This document shows, piece by piece, positions 9,318 through 17,180 of a stretch of 64,000 bases of DNA. Position 1 is the stretch's first letter. Each line of letters starts with the position of its first letter. The DNA is from CAYTGM01 sp964437365 (GTDB lineage: Bacteria; Sumerlaeota; Sumerlaeia; SLMS01): assembly GCA_964437365.1 (NCBI GenBank), contig CAYTGM010000027.1, positions 7,289 through 71,288 on the forward strand, in the 5' to 3' direction. Position numbers and translations under genes: made by a program. The notes below the pieces were generated by a model. It saw only the letters and a list, made by a program, of their open reading frames with translations. It ran no database searches and was not told the origin of the DNA.

Positions 9318-9350
9318 TCTCAACCTCACAAGAGGTCAGGAATCAAACCC

Positions 9351-9734
9351 ATGTTTCAAAAAATCCTATCGGGCAAAAAGAAAAGCGAACCAAAGCAGAT
9401 TGCCTGGGTACTGCTTAGAATCAATGAATCTCTCCCACCCAGTAAGTTTAAAGCTGAGGTTACCCGAATCACTCCTTTCGGAATCCGCCTCGAACTTGAG
9501 GATCTTCCAGAAGCCGAGATGAAAGATCTCTTCTACCTCAACCCTGAAATTACCATCGAGCTGGAAATGCCGAAACCAGCCAGGACCGTTCAGTCAGTGG
9601 CAATTATTGAAGGTCTGACTGAATGTTATGGTGAGACTACCCACAAGCTTCTTATCGATGCTGACTTTCCAGAGCTCAGTCAGGAAGAAGAAGAGCTTCT
9701 GAAGGACTCTAATCCAATGCTTGTTGTGAACTAA
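9351..9734 (+). CDS. Small protein, possibly PilZ-like
   Basis: The protein is 127 residues, cytoplasmic by appearance, with a basic start (KKKSEPK) and an acidic end. The middle, with FKAEVTRITPFGIRLELEDL and later hydrophobic strands, has the strand pattern of a small beta-barrel such as PilZ. The arginine-rich c-di-GMP-binding motif of true PilZ proteins is absent. If it is PilZ-like, it is a non-binding form. AGAGG lies upstream of the ATG. No neighbour clarifies the role. Confidence 0.6.
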   Translation: MFQKILSGKKKSEPKQIAWVLLRINESLPPSKFKAEVTRITPFGIRLELEDLPEAEMKDLFYLNPEITIELEMPKPARTVQSVAIIEGLTECYGETTHKLLIDADFPELSQEEEELLKDSNPMLVVN

Positions 9735-9886
9735 CTGACAAGAGAACAACACTTGAATCTGTTGATCATCTGACATTCTGAACTCTTTTCTCATCCTTTT
9801 TTCCATCGAAGACTCAGCATCGCCTTGCGTCGTGCGATAGATTGGGGCGCAATGCCTTTAGATCTTCCCGAACAAGGAGAAAAGAC

Positions 9887-10699
9887 ATGCACATGTTACT
9901 GCGAACAACTCGATGCTACCATCTGTTTCTGATCACCCTCGTCGCACTCTTCCCGGCCTCTTTCATAAGTGCTGAGATCATTGAGAAGCCGATGACTTAT
10001 TCCCATGGTGATGTTCAACTTGAAGGCTTTGTTACTTACGATAGCGAGAAGGTCACAGATTCTGCGCCGGGTGTTCTTATTATCCATCAGTGGATGGGTA
10101 TCACAGATCATGAGAAACGGGTCGCTCGTAACCTTGCCGATCTTGGTTATGTTGCTTTCGGGGCTGATATATACGGTAAAGAAAATCGTCCGGAAAATAC
10201 ATCGGAAGCAGGCCAGCTGTCAGGAAGCTTCAAGAGCAACCGGTCACTCTATCGTGAGCGCTTAAACCTGGCCCTTGAGCAGATGAAGGCCCTTGAGGTA
10301 GTCGATGAATCAAGAACGGCAAGCATTGGTTACTGTTTCGGAGGTACGGGTGTTCTTGAGCTCGCCCGAAGTGGTGCAGATGTGGACGCAGTTGTCAGCT
10401 TTCACGGGGGACTGGACTCACCCACCCCCGAGGACGCAGAAAACATTAAGGCCAGTGTCCTCGTTTGTCATGGTGGGAAAGACCCTCTTGTTTCCGATGA
10501 AGAACTCCTTGGTCTCATGAATGAGCTCCGGGCACCAGGCGATATAGACTGGCAGGTACTTATTTTCAGCCAGGCGAAACATTCCTTCACCGATATAGAT
10601 GCTGATCCGAACGCCTCTGGGCCGTCCGCATATAATGAGAACGCAGATCAACGGTCCTGGGATGCAATGAAGGATCTGTTCGAACAGAAGTTTCAATAA
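9887..10699 (+). CDS. Secreted dienelactone hydrolase-family protein
   Basis: The protein is 270 residues from ATG at 9887, which has AAGGAGA six bases upstream; a start further upstream would add an arginine-rich stretch with no ribosome-binding site. A hydrophobic signal peptide covers about residues 1-30. The alpha/beta hydrolase core has the family's cysteine nucleophile in GYCFGG (Cys150), then Asp199 in GGKDPLV and His232 in AKHSFT. This is the Cys-Asp-His triad of dienelactone hydrolases rather than a serine triad. The family hydrolyses lactones and small esters; many periplasmic members have no known substrate. The SpoIID-like gene follows 27 bases later and may be cotranscribed. Confidence 0.88.
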   Translation: MHMLLRTTRCYHLFLITLVALFPASFISAEIIEKPMTYSHGDVQLEGFVTYDSEKVTDSAPGVLIIHQWMGITDHEKRVARNLADLGYVAFGADIYGKENRPENTSEAGQLSGSFKSNRSLYRERLNLALEQMKALEVVDESRTASIGYCFGGTGVLELARSGADVDAVVSFHGGLDSPTPEDAENIKASVLVCHGGKDPLVSDEELLGLMNELRAPGDIDWQVLIFSQAKHSFTDIDADPNASGPSAYNENADQRSWDAMKDLFEQKFQ

Positions 10700-10726
10700 C
10701 ACTTAAATCAAAGAGAGAAGAAGAGT

Positions 10727-12124
10727 ATGAGTCAGGAAGCCCTTTTCCCTGTAGTTGATGGCAAGTATAAAATGGAAAAAGAGCCGGTTGTCCGAATCGG
10801 TATCGTGCTGGAGGAGGATGAAAAGAATCTGATCAAATTTAAGGTTCCAGCCGCTGGATATACACTCGAATCCGATGAACCCGGCGAGCACATAGAGCTC
10901 AATCCAGAAAAAGAACATCGCATCGATGCTAACGGTGACTGGGTGCAGCTTGATGATCAGGATCCTCTGCCTATACACACCCCCAAGCACCTGTTGCGTA
11001 TTATCCCACCCTCAGACTTTGAACCTCGCAAAGCTGGAGACGGCATCCTTGTGAAAGAAGTTGTCGCTGGGCGTGGCTTTCACTGGCAAAAGAATATAGA
11101 CCAGACGCTATCTCACGTCATTGAGTTCAGGGCAAGAGACGGCGCACTCATCATGATCAATGAAATACCTCTCGAAACTTATTTGATTGGCGTGATCACC
11201 GGTGAAATGAGCGGCGAATGCCCCATTGAATTTATGAAAGCCCAGGCCATTGCAGCCCGCAGCTGGCTGCTTGGGCAGCCACGCAGCCCACATCCAGGCA
11301 AACCGTTTCTCTGGTGTAATGATGATTGCTGTCAGCGCTACCAGGGCACCGGAGGATGGTCCGAAAGAGCCGTTGAAGCAATCGACCAGTGCCGCGGAGA
11401 AGTCCTCATCACGAAAACAAATCACTATTGTGATGCGCGGTACAGCAAGAGCACTGGTGGGATCTCCGAAGATGGCTTTAACGTCTGGAAAGAGGAGATC
11501 GAAGGGCTTACGGCGATGGTTGACGCACCGGAAGGATCGATCGTGCATTCTTTCTTTCCCGTTACGGAACAAAATCTTGAGGAATATATCCGTGGTGAAT
11601 GGGCAAACGATACAGATGCCTTCGCCAGCCCGAAAACGGTACCTGAAGAAACCATTACCCGTTATCTCGGAAGAGTCGATGAACAGGGACAATACTTTCG
11701 ATGGAAGGTTGAGGTGACTCAGGAAAGCCTGGTCGAATCATTGACAAAGCGCTCCGGTATTAAAAACCTGAAAGCTGTTCATGATCTTGTGCCCAGATCT
11801 CGCGGTAAGAGTGGGCGACTGATTGAGCTGGATGTGATCTATACAGATGACAATGATCAGAAGTCCACTCACACTCTGAGTTCAGAGTATAAGATCCGTG
11901 AAGGATTATCGATGAAGTTTCTCTTCAGCAGCGCCATTATTATCGAGAAAGAACTCGATGACCAAGGCAGGATTTCGAGTGCCACTCTCCACGGGGCAGG
12001 CTGGGGACACGGAGCTGGGCTCTGCCAGATCGGGGGACTTGGTCGTGCCATTAAAGGCCAGAATTATGATGAAATCCTGCTCGCGTATTACAGTGATGTC
12101 AGACTCGAAAAAATCTACCCGTAA
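10727..12124 (+). CDS. SpoIID/LytB-domain protein, probable peptidoglycan lytic enzyme
   Basis: The protein is 465 residues. The SpoIID core starts near residue 140 with INEIPLETYLIGVITGEM; Glu160 sits where SpoIID has its catalytic glutamate. The family signature continues with AQAIAARSW and closes with GWGHGAGLCQIGG near residue 430. SpoIID cuts glycan strands stripped of stem peptides. About 130 residues of beta-rich N-terminal sequence precede the core. A cysteine cluster (CNDDCCQRYQG) and CDARYSKSTGG resemble a known non-sporulation branch of the family. No signal peptide is visible, which is odd for a wall enzyme. AGAGAGAAGAAG precedes the ATG. A hairpin closes the gene. Confidence 0.87.
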   Translation: MSQEALFPVVDGKYKMEKEPVVRIGIVLEEDEKNLIKFKVPAAGYTLESDEPGEHIELNPEKEHRIDANGDWVQLDDQDPLPIHTPKHLLRIIPPSDFEPRKAGDGILVKEVVAGRGFHWQKNIDQTLSHVIEFRARDGALIMINEIPLETYLIGVITGEMSGECPIEFMKAQAIAARSWLLGQPRSPHPGKPFLWCNDDCCQRYQGTGGWSERAVEAIDQCRGEVLITKTNHYCDARYSKSTGGISEDGFNVWKEEIEGLTAMVDAPEGSIVHSFFPVTEQNLEEYIRGEWANDTDAFASPKTVPEETITRYLGRVDEQGQYFRWKVEVTQESLVESLTKRSGIKNLKAVHDLVPRSRGKSGRLIELDVIYTDDNDQKSTHTLSSEYKIREGLSMKFLFSSAIIIEKELDDQGRISSATLHGAGWGHGAGLCQIGGLGRAIKGQNYDEILLAYYSDVRLEKIYP

Positions 12125-12131
12125 GCATGAA

Positions 12132-12160
12132 TGTCGCCCTCGTTGGTTCCGAGGGCGACA
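12132..12160. terminator. Hairpin between convergent genes
   Basis: An 11-bp perfect GC-rich stem (12132-12142 with 12150-12160) with a seven-base loop follows the SpoIID-like gene directly. No clear T-run follows, so termination strength is uncertain. Its position between convergent genes suits a terminator. Confidence 0.65.
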
Positions 12161-12204
12161 ACCTACAAAATCTAGAGCCTGAGTTTTCGAGCGTAACCAG
12201 AGAG

Positions 12205-12555
12205 CTAAATATCCCAGTTTGGTGAATCGAGACCGATAGCTTCCGCCAGTTCGGTCTGATGTTTATGAACTCCATCACAAATAAGACGTACAACATCGAA
12301 TACAGAATCATCTTTAATGCTGTACATGGATTGAGAACCATCTCGGCGAACTTGTACAAACCCGACCTGCTTCAAGATGGCGAGGTGTTTCGAGACCGAT
12401 GCCTGAGCGATGCCGAATTCCTTCACCAGTGAAGTTACATTGCTCTCTCCCTGGCGGAGGCGGAGTAGTATATTTAGTCGTGCGCTGTCGGAGAGCGCCC
12501 GCAGGCGCTCGACAGCTTTATTAATCATAGCGGGTGGTATAGTATCTTTTTTCAT
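12205..12555 (-). CDS. ArsR-type winged-helix transcriptional regulator
   Basis: The protein is 116 residues from ATG at 12555. The winged helix shows the family pattern: LSDSARLNILLRL, then the recognition helix in GIAQASVSKHLAILKQVGFV and the wing in RRDGSQSMYSI. The metal-binding ELCVCDL box of ArsR/SmtB sensors is absent, so it is probably not a metal sensor of that type. A GTG nine codons upstream is possible but lacks a ribosome-binding site. The target is unknown. It is a single gene facing the SpoIID gene and divergent from rpsF. Confidence 0.88.
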   Translation of the reverse strand: MKKDTIPPAMINKAVERLRALSDSARLNILLRLRQGESNVTSLVKEFGIAQASVSKHLAILKQVGFVQVRRDGSQSMYSIKDDSVFDVVRLICDGVHKHQTELAEAIGLDSPNWDI

Positions 12556-12817
12556 CGTCCAATCGTTCTTTGAGAATATCACAAATTGCTAAACTTCGAA
12601 TCTAACTGTGTCAATGGCAGATCGAGAAAACAGCTTAGGTTTTGACCCGTCAGATGTACTGGCGCAGTAGCACACGTTTAACGTCCTTTTTCATCTGCTG
12701 CGCGAGGGTTTCTCTTGACGGCTGAGCCCGATATCCGCTGAGTTCTCTGCTCTTTGCATGTCTCCTCATGGAAACACTGCAAAATCAGCGCCCGTTTATT
12801 GGGCCCACATAGCCCTA

Positions 12818-12847
12818 CCTCGCTCGGCGTGAACAGAAGAAGCGAGG
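12818..12847 (+). promoter_or_regulatory. Stem-loop in the rpsF leader, possible S6:S18 autoregulatory site
   Basis: A perfect 7-bp stem (12818-12824 with 12841-12847) with a 16-base loop starting CGGCG lies just ahead of the rpsF ribosome-binding site. Leaders of rpsF operons in many bacteria carry a structure bound by the S6-S18 pair, which represses the operon. The position fits. I cannot confirm the conserved CCG element in its usual place. Confidence 0.35.
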
Positions 12848-12871
12848 CAAACCCAAAGGGAGCCAATGCTT

Positions 12872-13426
12872 ATGCAGCCCATCAAGTATGAGTTGATGAT
12901 CATCATTGATCCAGCTCGCTCGGAAGAGCAACACGAAGAAACCCTTCAAAAACTTCAGGAAGTGATCGCACGCTACGGCGGTACCCATGATCGTAATGAG
13001 ATCATCGGGAAAAAGCGCCTCGCCTTTCCTATCGCAAAAAGAAAAGATGGATATTATGCCCTCGTTTTCTTCGATGCGGATCCTGACTCAACACTGATCA
13101 CAGAAATCGAAAGACACTGCCGTTACTCAGACGAGATTATCCGCAGCATGGTTACACGTGCTGTCATCGGCAAATCCAAAGGAAATCCAGCCCTTCTTCC
13201 CGAAGAATCACGCTCGCGTTTCAGTGGTAATCGCGGCGGTGGCGGAAGATACGGTGGTCCACCTCGCGGAGGACGTGATCGTGACGGCGGCCCATCCGGC
13301 CCTCCTCGGGATCGTGACAGTTCCTCTTCACGCCCCGCAGCTGACTCAAGCAACGAAGATGAAAAGAAATCTGAAGAAGCGCCTTCTGCCAGCGCTCCCG
13401 CTGCAGAAGCCCCAAAGTCTGAATAA
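12872..13426 (+). CDS. rpsF: Ribosomal protein S6 with long Gly/Arg/Ser-rich tail
   Basis: S6 is part of the 30S platform and binds S18. Residues 1-100 (MQPIKYELMIIIDPARSEEQ onward) show the S6 fold, including KKRLAFPIAKRKDGYY. The remainder, to residue 184, is low complexity: a GGGGRYGGPPRGGRDRDGG stretch and then an acidic, Ala/Ser-rich end. Ordinary S6 is about 95-135 residues, so the tail is unusual. AGGGAG lies nine bases before ATG 12872; an ATG two codons upstream is only three bases from it and less likely. This is the first gene of rpsF-ssb-rpsR-rplI. Confidence 0.93.
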   Translation: MQPIKYELMIIIDPARSEEQHEETLQKLQEVIARYGGTHDRNEIIGKKRLAFPIAKRKDGYYALVFFDADPDSTLITEIERHCRYSDEIIRSMVTRAVIGKSKGNPALLPEESRSRFSGNRGGGGRYGGPPRGGRDRDGGPSGPPRDRDSSSSRPAADSSNEDEKKSEEAPSASAPAAEAPKSE

Positions 13427-13468
13427 TCTCAACACGCTTTCCACGGGGAGCTAAAGGAAACGACTATC

Positions 13469-13924
13469 ATGGAAATGAACCGCGTCTTTCTCATCGGTAA
13501 TCTTACACGGGACCCGGAAACACGCCATACAGCGTCCGGAGCTCAGGTAACAAACTACACGATTGCAGTGAATGACCGCTCTCGTGGAAAGCAGAATGAA
13601 TCCACCATGTTTATTAAAGTGGAAACATGGAATAAGACGGCCGAACTTTGTGATCGCTACCTTCAAAAGGGATCACAGGTTCTGATAGAAGGTCGTTTAA
13701 AGATCGACGAATACGAAACCCGGGAAGGTCAAAAACGGCGTGACCCCGTTGTGGTTGCTGACCGCGTGAACTTTGGCGCACGTCCCCGTGATGGACAGGG
13801 CGGCGGATCTGGTAACTATGGAGGCGGTCAGAGTGATCGCGCAAACGACTCCTACAGTTCTTACCAGAACGAACCCAGCCCATCTGACGGCGGCAATGAA
13901 ACAGAAGACGACCTGCCCTTCTAA
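13469..13924 (+). CDS. ssb: Single-stranded DNA-binding protein
   Basis: The protein is 151 residues. The N-terminal OB fold begins MEMNRVFLIGNLTRDPETRH and includes FIKVETWNKTAE. A flexible Gly/Ser/Asn-rich linker follows, then the acidic tip DDLPF that recruits replication and repair proteins. SSB coats single-stranded DNA as a tetramer. Its place between rpsF and rpsR is the classic arrangement. AAAGGAA precedes the ATG. Confidence 0.97.
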   Translation: MEMNRVFLIGNLTRDPETRHTASGAQVTNYTIAVNDRSRGKQNESTMFIKVETWNKTAELCDRYLQKGSQVLIEGRLKIDEYETREGQKRRDPVVVADRVNFGARPRDGQGGGSGNYGGGQSDRANDSYSSYQNEPSPSDGGNETEDDLPF

Positions 13925-13993
13925 CATACTTCGACCGGCTGTCCTCAGTGATGGCCAACTACTTACTTCGCATAGACAGGAGTTCCACATATC

Positions 13994-14413
13994 ATGAGTG
14001 AAGAAACACCAAAAAGCGCTCCTTCATCAACTGAAGGAAAACCAGCTAACGCTGAAGGCTCTCGTCCCGAGCGCTCGGAGCGCTCAGAGCGCCCCGAACG
14101 TTCTGATCGTCCCTATCGTCCCGGTGGAGATCGCGGCGGAGACCGCGGTGGAGACCGCGGTGGAGATCGTCGTCCACCCAGAAACAACCGTCGACGCTTT
14201 CCTCGCCGGAAAATCTGCTACTTCCGAACAATCAAAGCTGAGTATATCGACTATAAAGACGTCGAAACCCTGAAGAAGTTCGTCACCGATACAGGAAAAA
14301 TCATTCCTCGTCGCGTGACAGGAACCTCTGCAAAGTTTCAGCGCGAGCTTAGCTCTGCTATCAAGAAGGCCCGCTATATGGCACTTCTCCCCTATTCAAC
14401 CCGCCAGAAGTAA
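13994..14413 (+). CDS. rpsR: Ribosomal protein S18 with long Arg-rich N-terminal extension
   Basis: S18 pairs with S6 on the 30S platform. The core occupies the last 70 of 139 residues: RRKICYF, IDYKDVETLKKFVTDTGKII, PRRVTGT and ALLPYS. Usual length is 75-95. The extra N-terminal 65 residues hold repeated SER/PER units and four GGDR units encoded by a 12-bp tandem repeat. The core has one cysteine (CYF); where zinc-type S18 has further Cys and His it has Arg, Ser and Phe, so this is a zinc-independent form. AGGAG is 12 bases upstream of the ATG. Confidence 0.95.
   Translation: MSEETPKSAPSSTEGKPANAEGSRPERSERSERPERSDRPYRPGGDRGGDRGGDRGGDRRPPRNNRRRFPRRKICYFRTIKAEYIDYKDVETLKKFVTDTGKIIPRRVTGTSAKFQRELSSAIKKARYMALLPYSTRQK
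14123..14170 (+). repeat. Four tandem 12-bp units inside rpsR
   Basis: Four near-identical 12-bp units encode GGDR four times in the S18 extension. They differ only at third codon positions. Such in-frame repeats can gain or lose units by slippage. Confidence 0.9.
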
Positions 14414-14455
14414 TGACGGCGATATAGACCTGAAGAATCTACGGAGATCCAAAAG

Positions 14456-15034
14456 ATGAAGATCGTACTACTTAAATCTGTTGATAACCTGGGACAAGCG
14501 GGAGAAGCCGTCGACGTGAAGCGTGGCTATTTCAGAAACTATCTTGGTCCCCGCGGCATGGCACTCCTCGCCACTCCGCAAAACCTCAAGGTTGTCGAAA
14601 GCAAGAAAAAGAAACTGGAAGCACTCGTTGCTCGTGAAAAAACGGATGCGGAAAAAATCCAGGCAGAACTGGATGGCAAGACCGTTACTTTCCACCTTCG
14701 CGCCGGCGATCGTGGTCAGGTTTTCGGATCTGTCACAACACGCGACTTTGTTGATGCTGTCAAAGAAGAGTTCAATGTTGAAATCGAGCGACGTCGTGTA
14801 GACATGGAAAACCTCAAAACCCTCGGTGACCACCAGGTACGCATTCGTATCTATCCAGGTGTTAACGCCATGGTAAATGCAAGGGTTGAGCGTCTGATCG
14901 AGCCAGGTGAAGAACATCTCTTCGAAGAAAGTGAAGAAGCCCCTGAAGCACCCGCTGCGGAAGAAGCGCCCGTGGCAGAGGTTGAAGCAGCAGAAGCACC
15001 TGCAGAAGCTGCAGCGGAAGAAAAGTCAGAGTAA
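14456..15034 (+). CDS. rplI: Ribosomal protein L9 with acidic Ala/Glu-rich C-terminal tail
   Basis: L9 binds 23S rRNA near the L1 stalk base. The N-terminal domain shows the signature: VDNLGQAGEAVDVKRGYFRN and LGPRGMALLATPQNL. A central helix and the C-terminal RNA-binding domain extend to about residue 150. The final 40 residues are alanine, glutamate and proline only, which makes 192 residues against about 148 normally. It closes the operon ahead of a strong terminator. No strong ribosome-binding site is seen beyond GGAG at about ten bases. Confidence 0.96.
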   Translation: MKIVLLKSVDNLGQAGEAVDVKRGYFRNYLGPRGMALLATPQNLKVVESKKKKLEALVAREKTDAEKIQAELDGKTVTFHLRAGDRGQVFGSVTTRDFVDAVKEEFNVEIERRRVDMENLKTLGDHQVRIRIYPGVNAMVNARVERLIEPGEEHLFEESEEAPEAPAAEEAPVAEVEAAEAPAEAAAEEKSE

Positions 15035-15073
15035 GCACCCCCAACTCTTTCCCTTCCAAGCATAAAGATCATC

Positions 15074-15103
15074 AAAGGACGCCTGCAAAGGCGTCCTTTT
15101 TTT
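15074..15103 (+). terminator. Rho-independent terminator of the rpsF operon
   Basis: An 11-bp perfect stem (15074-15084 with 15089-15099) with a GCAA tetraloop is followed by a run of seven T's. It lies 40 bases after rplI. Confidence 0.95.
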
Positions 15104-15292
15104 GTGCGATGCCCCCTTGTTCATTCCCGGGGAGGGTAGGCTGCTGAGACCATTACTCGACTTTGAATGCCCGTACCGCTCCCTGCCATACAGCTATTCA
15201 GACGTCCTGCTCGCAGGGAGCGAGCAATACTCTTGAAGGCTGCTACTCTAACATCTCAAGAACGGCTTTTGAGAGCAGAGCAACGTCGTGAA

Positions 15293-16006
15293 CTACTGCT
15301 GGAAAATCTCGATTCTGGGATAAGAGATCTCTTCACCAGGAACGAAATCATCTGAGAGAATCAGAATGCTGATGCCCAAGGTGTCACCGGACATGTAGTT
15401 CGTATCTGTCTGTATATCCAGTGTCTCGCCAAAGCTGTTTCCAGCGAAGTATCCCGACCCGGGTACAGGCAGGGGAGAGCGGTACTCATCCTGACAGGCA
15501 CGTCGCATGGGAGAATCCAACGGTGGGGTGAGTCGGATTCTCCAACGGGTCTTGTTGGCACCGTACGGATGGGAAAAGGAAAGTCTTAAGGTGGTCGCGT
15601 CCATACGCAAGACCATCAGGTTATTCATCGCAGCGAGATGGATATCTGGATCCGGCGCTTCGAGGGTGGGCGAAACCTGAGCCATGAAGCGGTGCAGGTT
15701 GATCTGCTTGAAGGCGTCATAGGCGCGCCGCGGTACTTTCACGGACGCTGTCCGTTTATCTTGAACGGATTGTATATAGCTTTGCCATGTTTCCGCCTGA
15801 GCGTAGGTCATGGTGCGATAGAGTTTTGAGACGGACGTAAGCCCGGCGCGGAAGAGGCGCTGTCGCAGGGTATTGGGATTGGCGTTCTTTCCTGGTGCGC
15901 GCAGGAACGGCCGTCCGTCGATGGTATAGAGAACGGGCGCGTCGGGCTCGTTGCTGAGCTTTCCGCTGATTTCTGATAGAGGTGTGGTGAGACGGATCCT
16001 GGCCAT
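15293..16006 (-). CDS. Conserved-looking hypothetical protein
   Basis: The protein is 237 residues from ATG at 16006, which has AAGGAGG eight bases upstream; the longer frame to 16048 has no such site. It begins MARIRLTTPLSEISGKLSNE. A basic segment of the form APGKNANPNTLRQRLFR leads into YAQAETWQSYIQSVQ near residue 85. This style (an N-terminal 'is this sample' strand, then N-P-x-T and an aW-x-x-a/Y helix) resembles poorly characterised proteins found in planctomycete and phage-derived contexts. I cannot assign a function. It ends in acidic, strand-rich sequence. It lies beside a repeat block, with an inverted repeat (16027-16050) ahead of its start. Confidence 0.7.
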   Translation of the reverse strand: MARIRLTTPLSEISGKLSNEPDAPVLYTIDGRPFLRAPGKNANPNTLRQRLFRAGLTSVSKLYRTMTYAQAETWQSYIQSVQDKRTASVKVPRRAYDAFKQINLHRFMAQVSPTLEAPDPDIHLAAMNNLMVLRMDATTLRLSFSHPYGANKTRWRIRLTPPLDSPMRRACQDEYRSPLPVPGSGYFAGNSFGETLDIQTDTNYMSGDTLGISILILSDDFVPGEEISYPRIEIFQQ

Positions 16007-16160
16007 GAGCTGATCCTCCTTCAGTTCATTGAGAGTCCCTCCCCTCAATGGAAGGAGGTGTTACATGCATTGTCCGCTGCGGATAAAGACTTACGCTATT
16101 ATTTCGCCTGAAGTCAAGAGAAAATTATCGCTTTATTTTCGCTCTGGTGCTCCCATTGAG

Positions 16161-16252
16161 GGGATGCCGCGGCGATCCCGAACCTATCCCGGTCCGATGC
16201 CGATCGGACCTGCATCGCTCCAACATCGCTCCGGCATCGAACCAGGAGGGGT
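16161..16252 (-). repeat. Dispersed ~92-bp repeat 'B', copy 1 (inverted relative to copy 2)
   Basis: The reverse complement of this segment closely matches 45704-45795 along its whole length, with about a dozen differences seen by eye. It is internally repetitive, with GAT and CCGG-like words recurring. No open frame is shared. Confidence 0.75.
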
Positions 16253-16269
16253 GGGTCCGTGGCGTGGTT

Positions 16270-16880
16270 CAAATTCCGGCAATCGAAGGATACACATCAA
16301 GTTAGGCGATCCTTCCTCTTGCAGGCGCATTGGATCTCACGTCTCAGGAATCAAGCTTTGGGTTTGGGGATCGGGTCTCTTCATCGAACCTCAAATGACT
16401 CTTAGCAATTGCTCATAAGAGCCGAGTGCTCTGAGCAACCCAAAGCACCAAAGGTGCGTCTCAATACCAGCCCAGCTCGAAGCCCAGCGTAGCGGGCGCA
16501 GGGCTGGGTACTGAGTTCATTCAAACAAAGAGGGCTGAAGGCCCGATCTATCACATGAAATCATGGATCGGGCTTACAGCCCTACGGATCCTCTTATCCG
16601 AGTAACCCAGCCCTTCGTCGGCTTCGCTCGACTACGAGCTGGGCTGGTATGTTGACGGGCCTTTGGCCCTGCTTTGTTGCGAAGAACCAGGATCGTTCTG
16701 CAATCCCACGAGCAAAGCACTTCGACTGGCTTCGCCTTATCCAGTGGCGTTTTTCTGCTCGCGCAACCTGAGCATTGTCTCGGTATAGCTCAAATCTGGC
16801 CGGTCAAAGGTTGCACATGAAGCCAACGCTCTCGTCACTCCGATGATCAGCAACTGTTACCCGAAGTTGAACCACGCCGG
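16270..16880 (+). repeat. Dispersed ~610-bp non-coding repeat 'A', copy 1, with large cruciform core
   Basis: This block is roughly 80% similar by eye to 63340-63945. Its core (16466-16648) is a large palindrome. The outer arms are 14-bp perfect inverted repeats (16466-16479 with 16635-16648). An inner hairpin has GGGCTG-AAGGCCCGATC paired with GATCGGGCT-CAGCCC around 16531-16585. Small hairpins flank it at 16445-16457 and about 16655-16670. No protein is encoded. It resembles palindromic intergenic repeats of environmental genomes, whose mobility mechanism is unknown. Confidence 0.85.
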
Positions 16881-17180
16881 GTCCGTGCATTCACCAATGA
16901 CGATTTCGAACGTTTAGAGTTTATGGAAAGCAAAACCACGGGAGTGGTTTGATCGCCAAGCTCGGGTTGCCGAAGCAGGAGGCTACCCGGACTGGGGAGA
17001 TCCCCCTGGTCGAACCGCTTCCGCAGTTCGCTTTTAGTGTGCGTCTATAGCTCTCCTCCTCCTGGCAGAGTTATATACTTCCTGCCTATTCAAGAATAAG
17101 CTTCGAGTCTATCTCGGTTATGGGTCTGTGTCGATCGGGAGATCAGTGATCCCAGGAGGGTGTTAACCACAACTCCCAAC
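16881..17180. other. Non-coding stretch
   Basis: Nothing coding is recognised between repeat A and the sulfatase terminator. A short dispersed repeat lies at 17130-17158 and is listed separately. Confidence 0.5.
17130..17158 (-). repeat. Short dispersed repeat 'C', copy 1
   Basis: Read on the minus strand it is about 28 bases of the form CCTGGGATCACTGATCTCCC plus GATCG. Similar sequences lie at 42553-42581 (plus strand) and 46185-46212 (minus strand). Two copies follow the 3' end of a minus-strand gene. Confidence 0.65.

Larger units (their letters stand above)
8729..9350. other. Long intergenic region without a convincing gene
   Basis: About 620 bases separate the divergent TPR gene and the gene at 9351. 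A 161-codon minus-strand reading frame spans much of it, but its composition is arginine-, lysine- and cysteine-rich with no domain, so I do not call it. The region holds a strong hairpin (9135-9165) and a promoter-like site (9289-9317), listed separately. Confidence 0.6.

Noticed and set aside
8844..9329. 161-codon minus-strand frame in the intergenic region
   Set aside because: No start signal or family; rich in Arg, Lys and Cys, and it crosses the strong hairpin at 9135-9165.
11108..11692. 194-codon frame antisense to the SpoIID gene
   Set aside because: Fully overlapped by a recognised gene, and no domain.
16029..16418. 129-codon frame across repeats A and B
   Set aside because: It spans independent repeat units and is rich in Arg/Pro/Gly from GC-rich palindromes.
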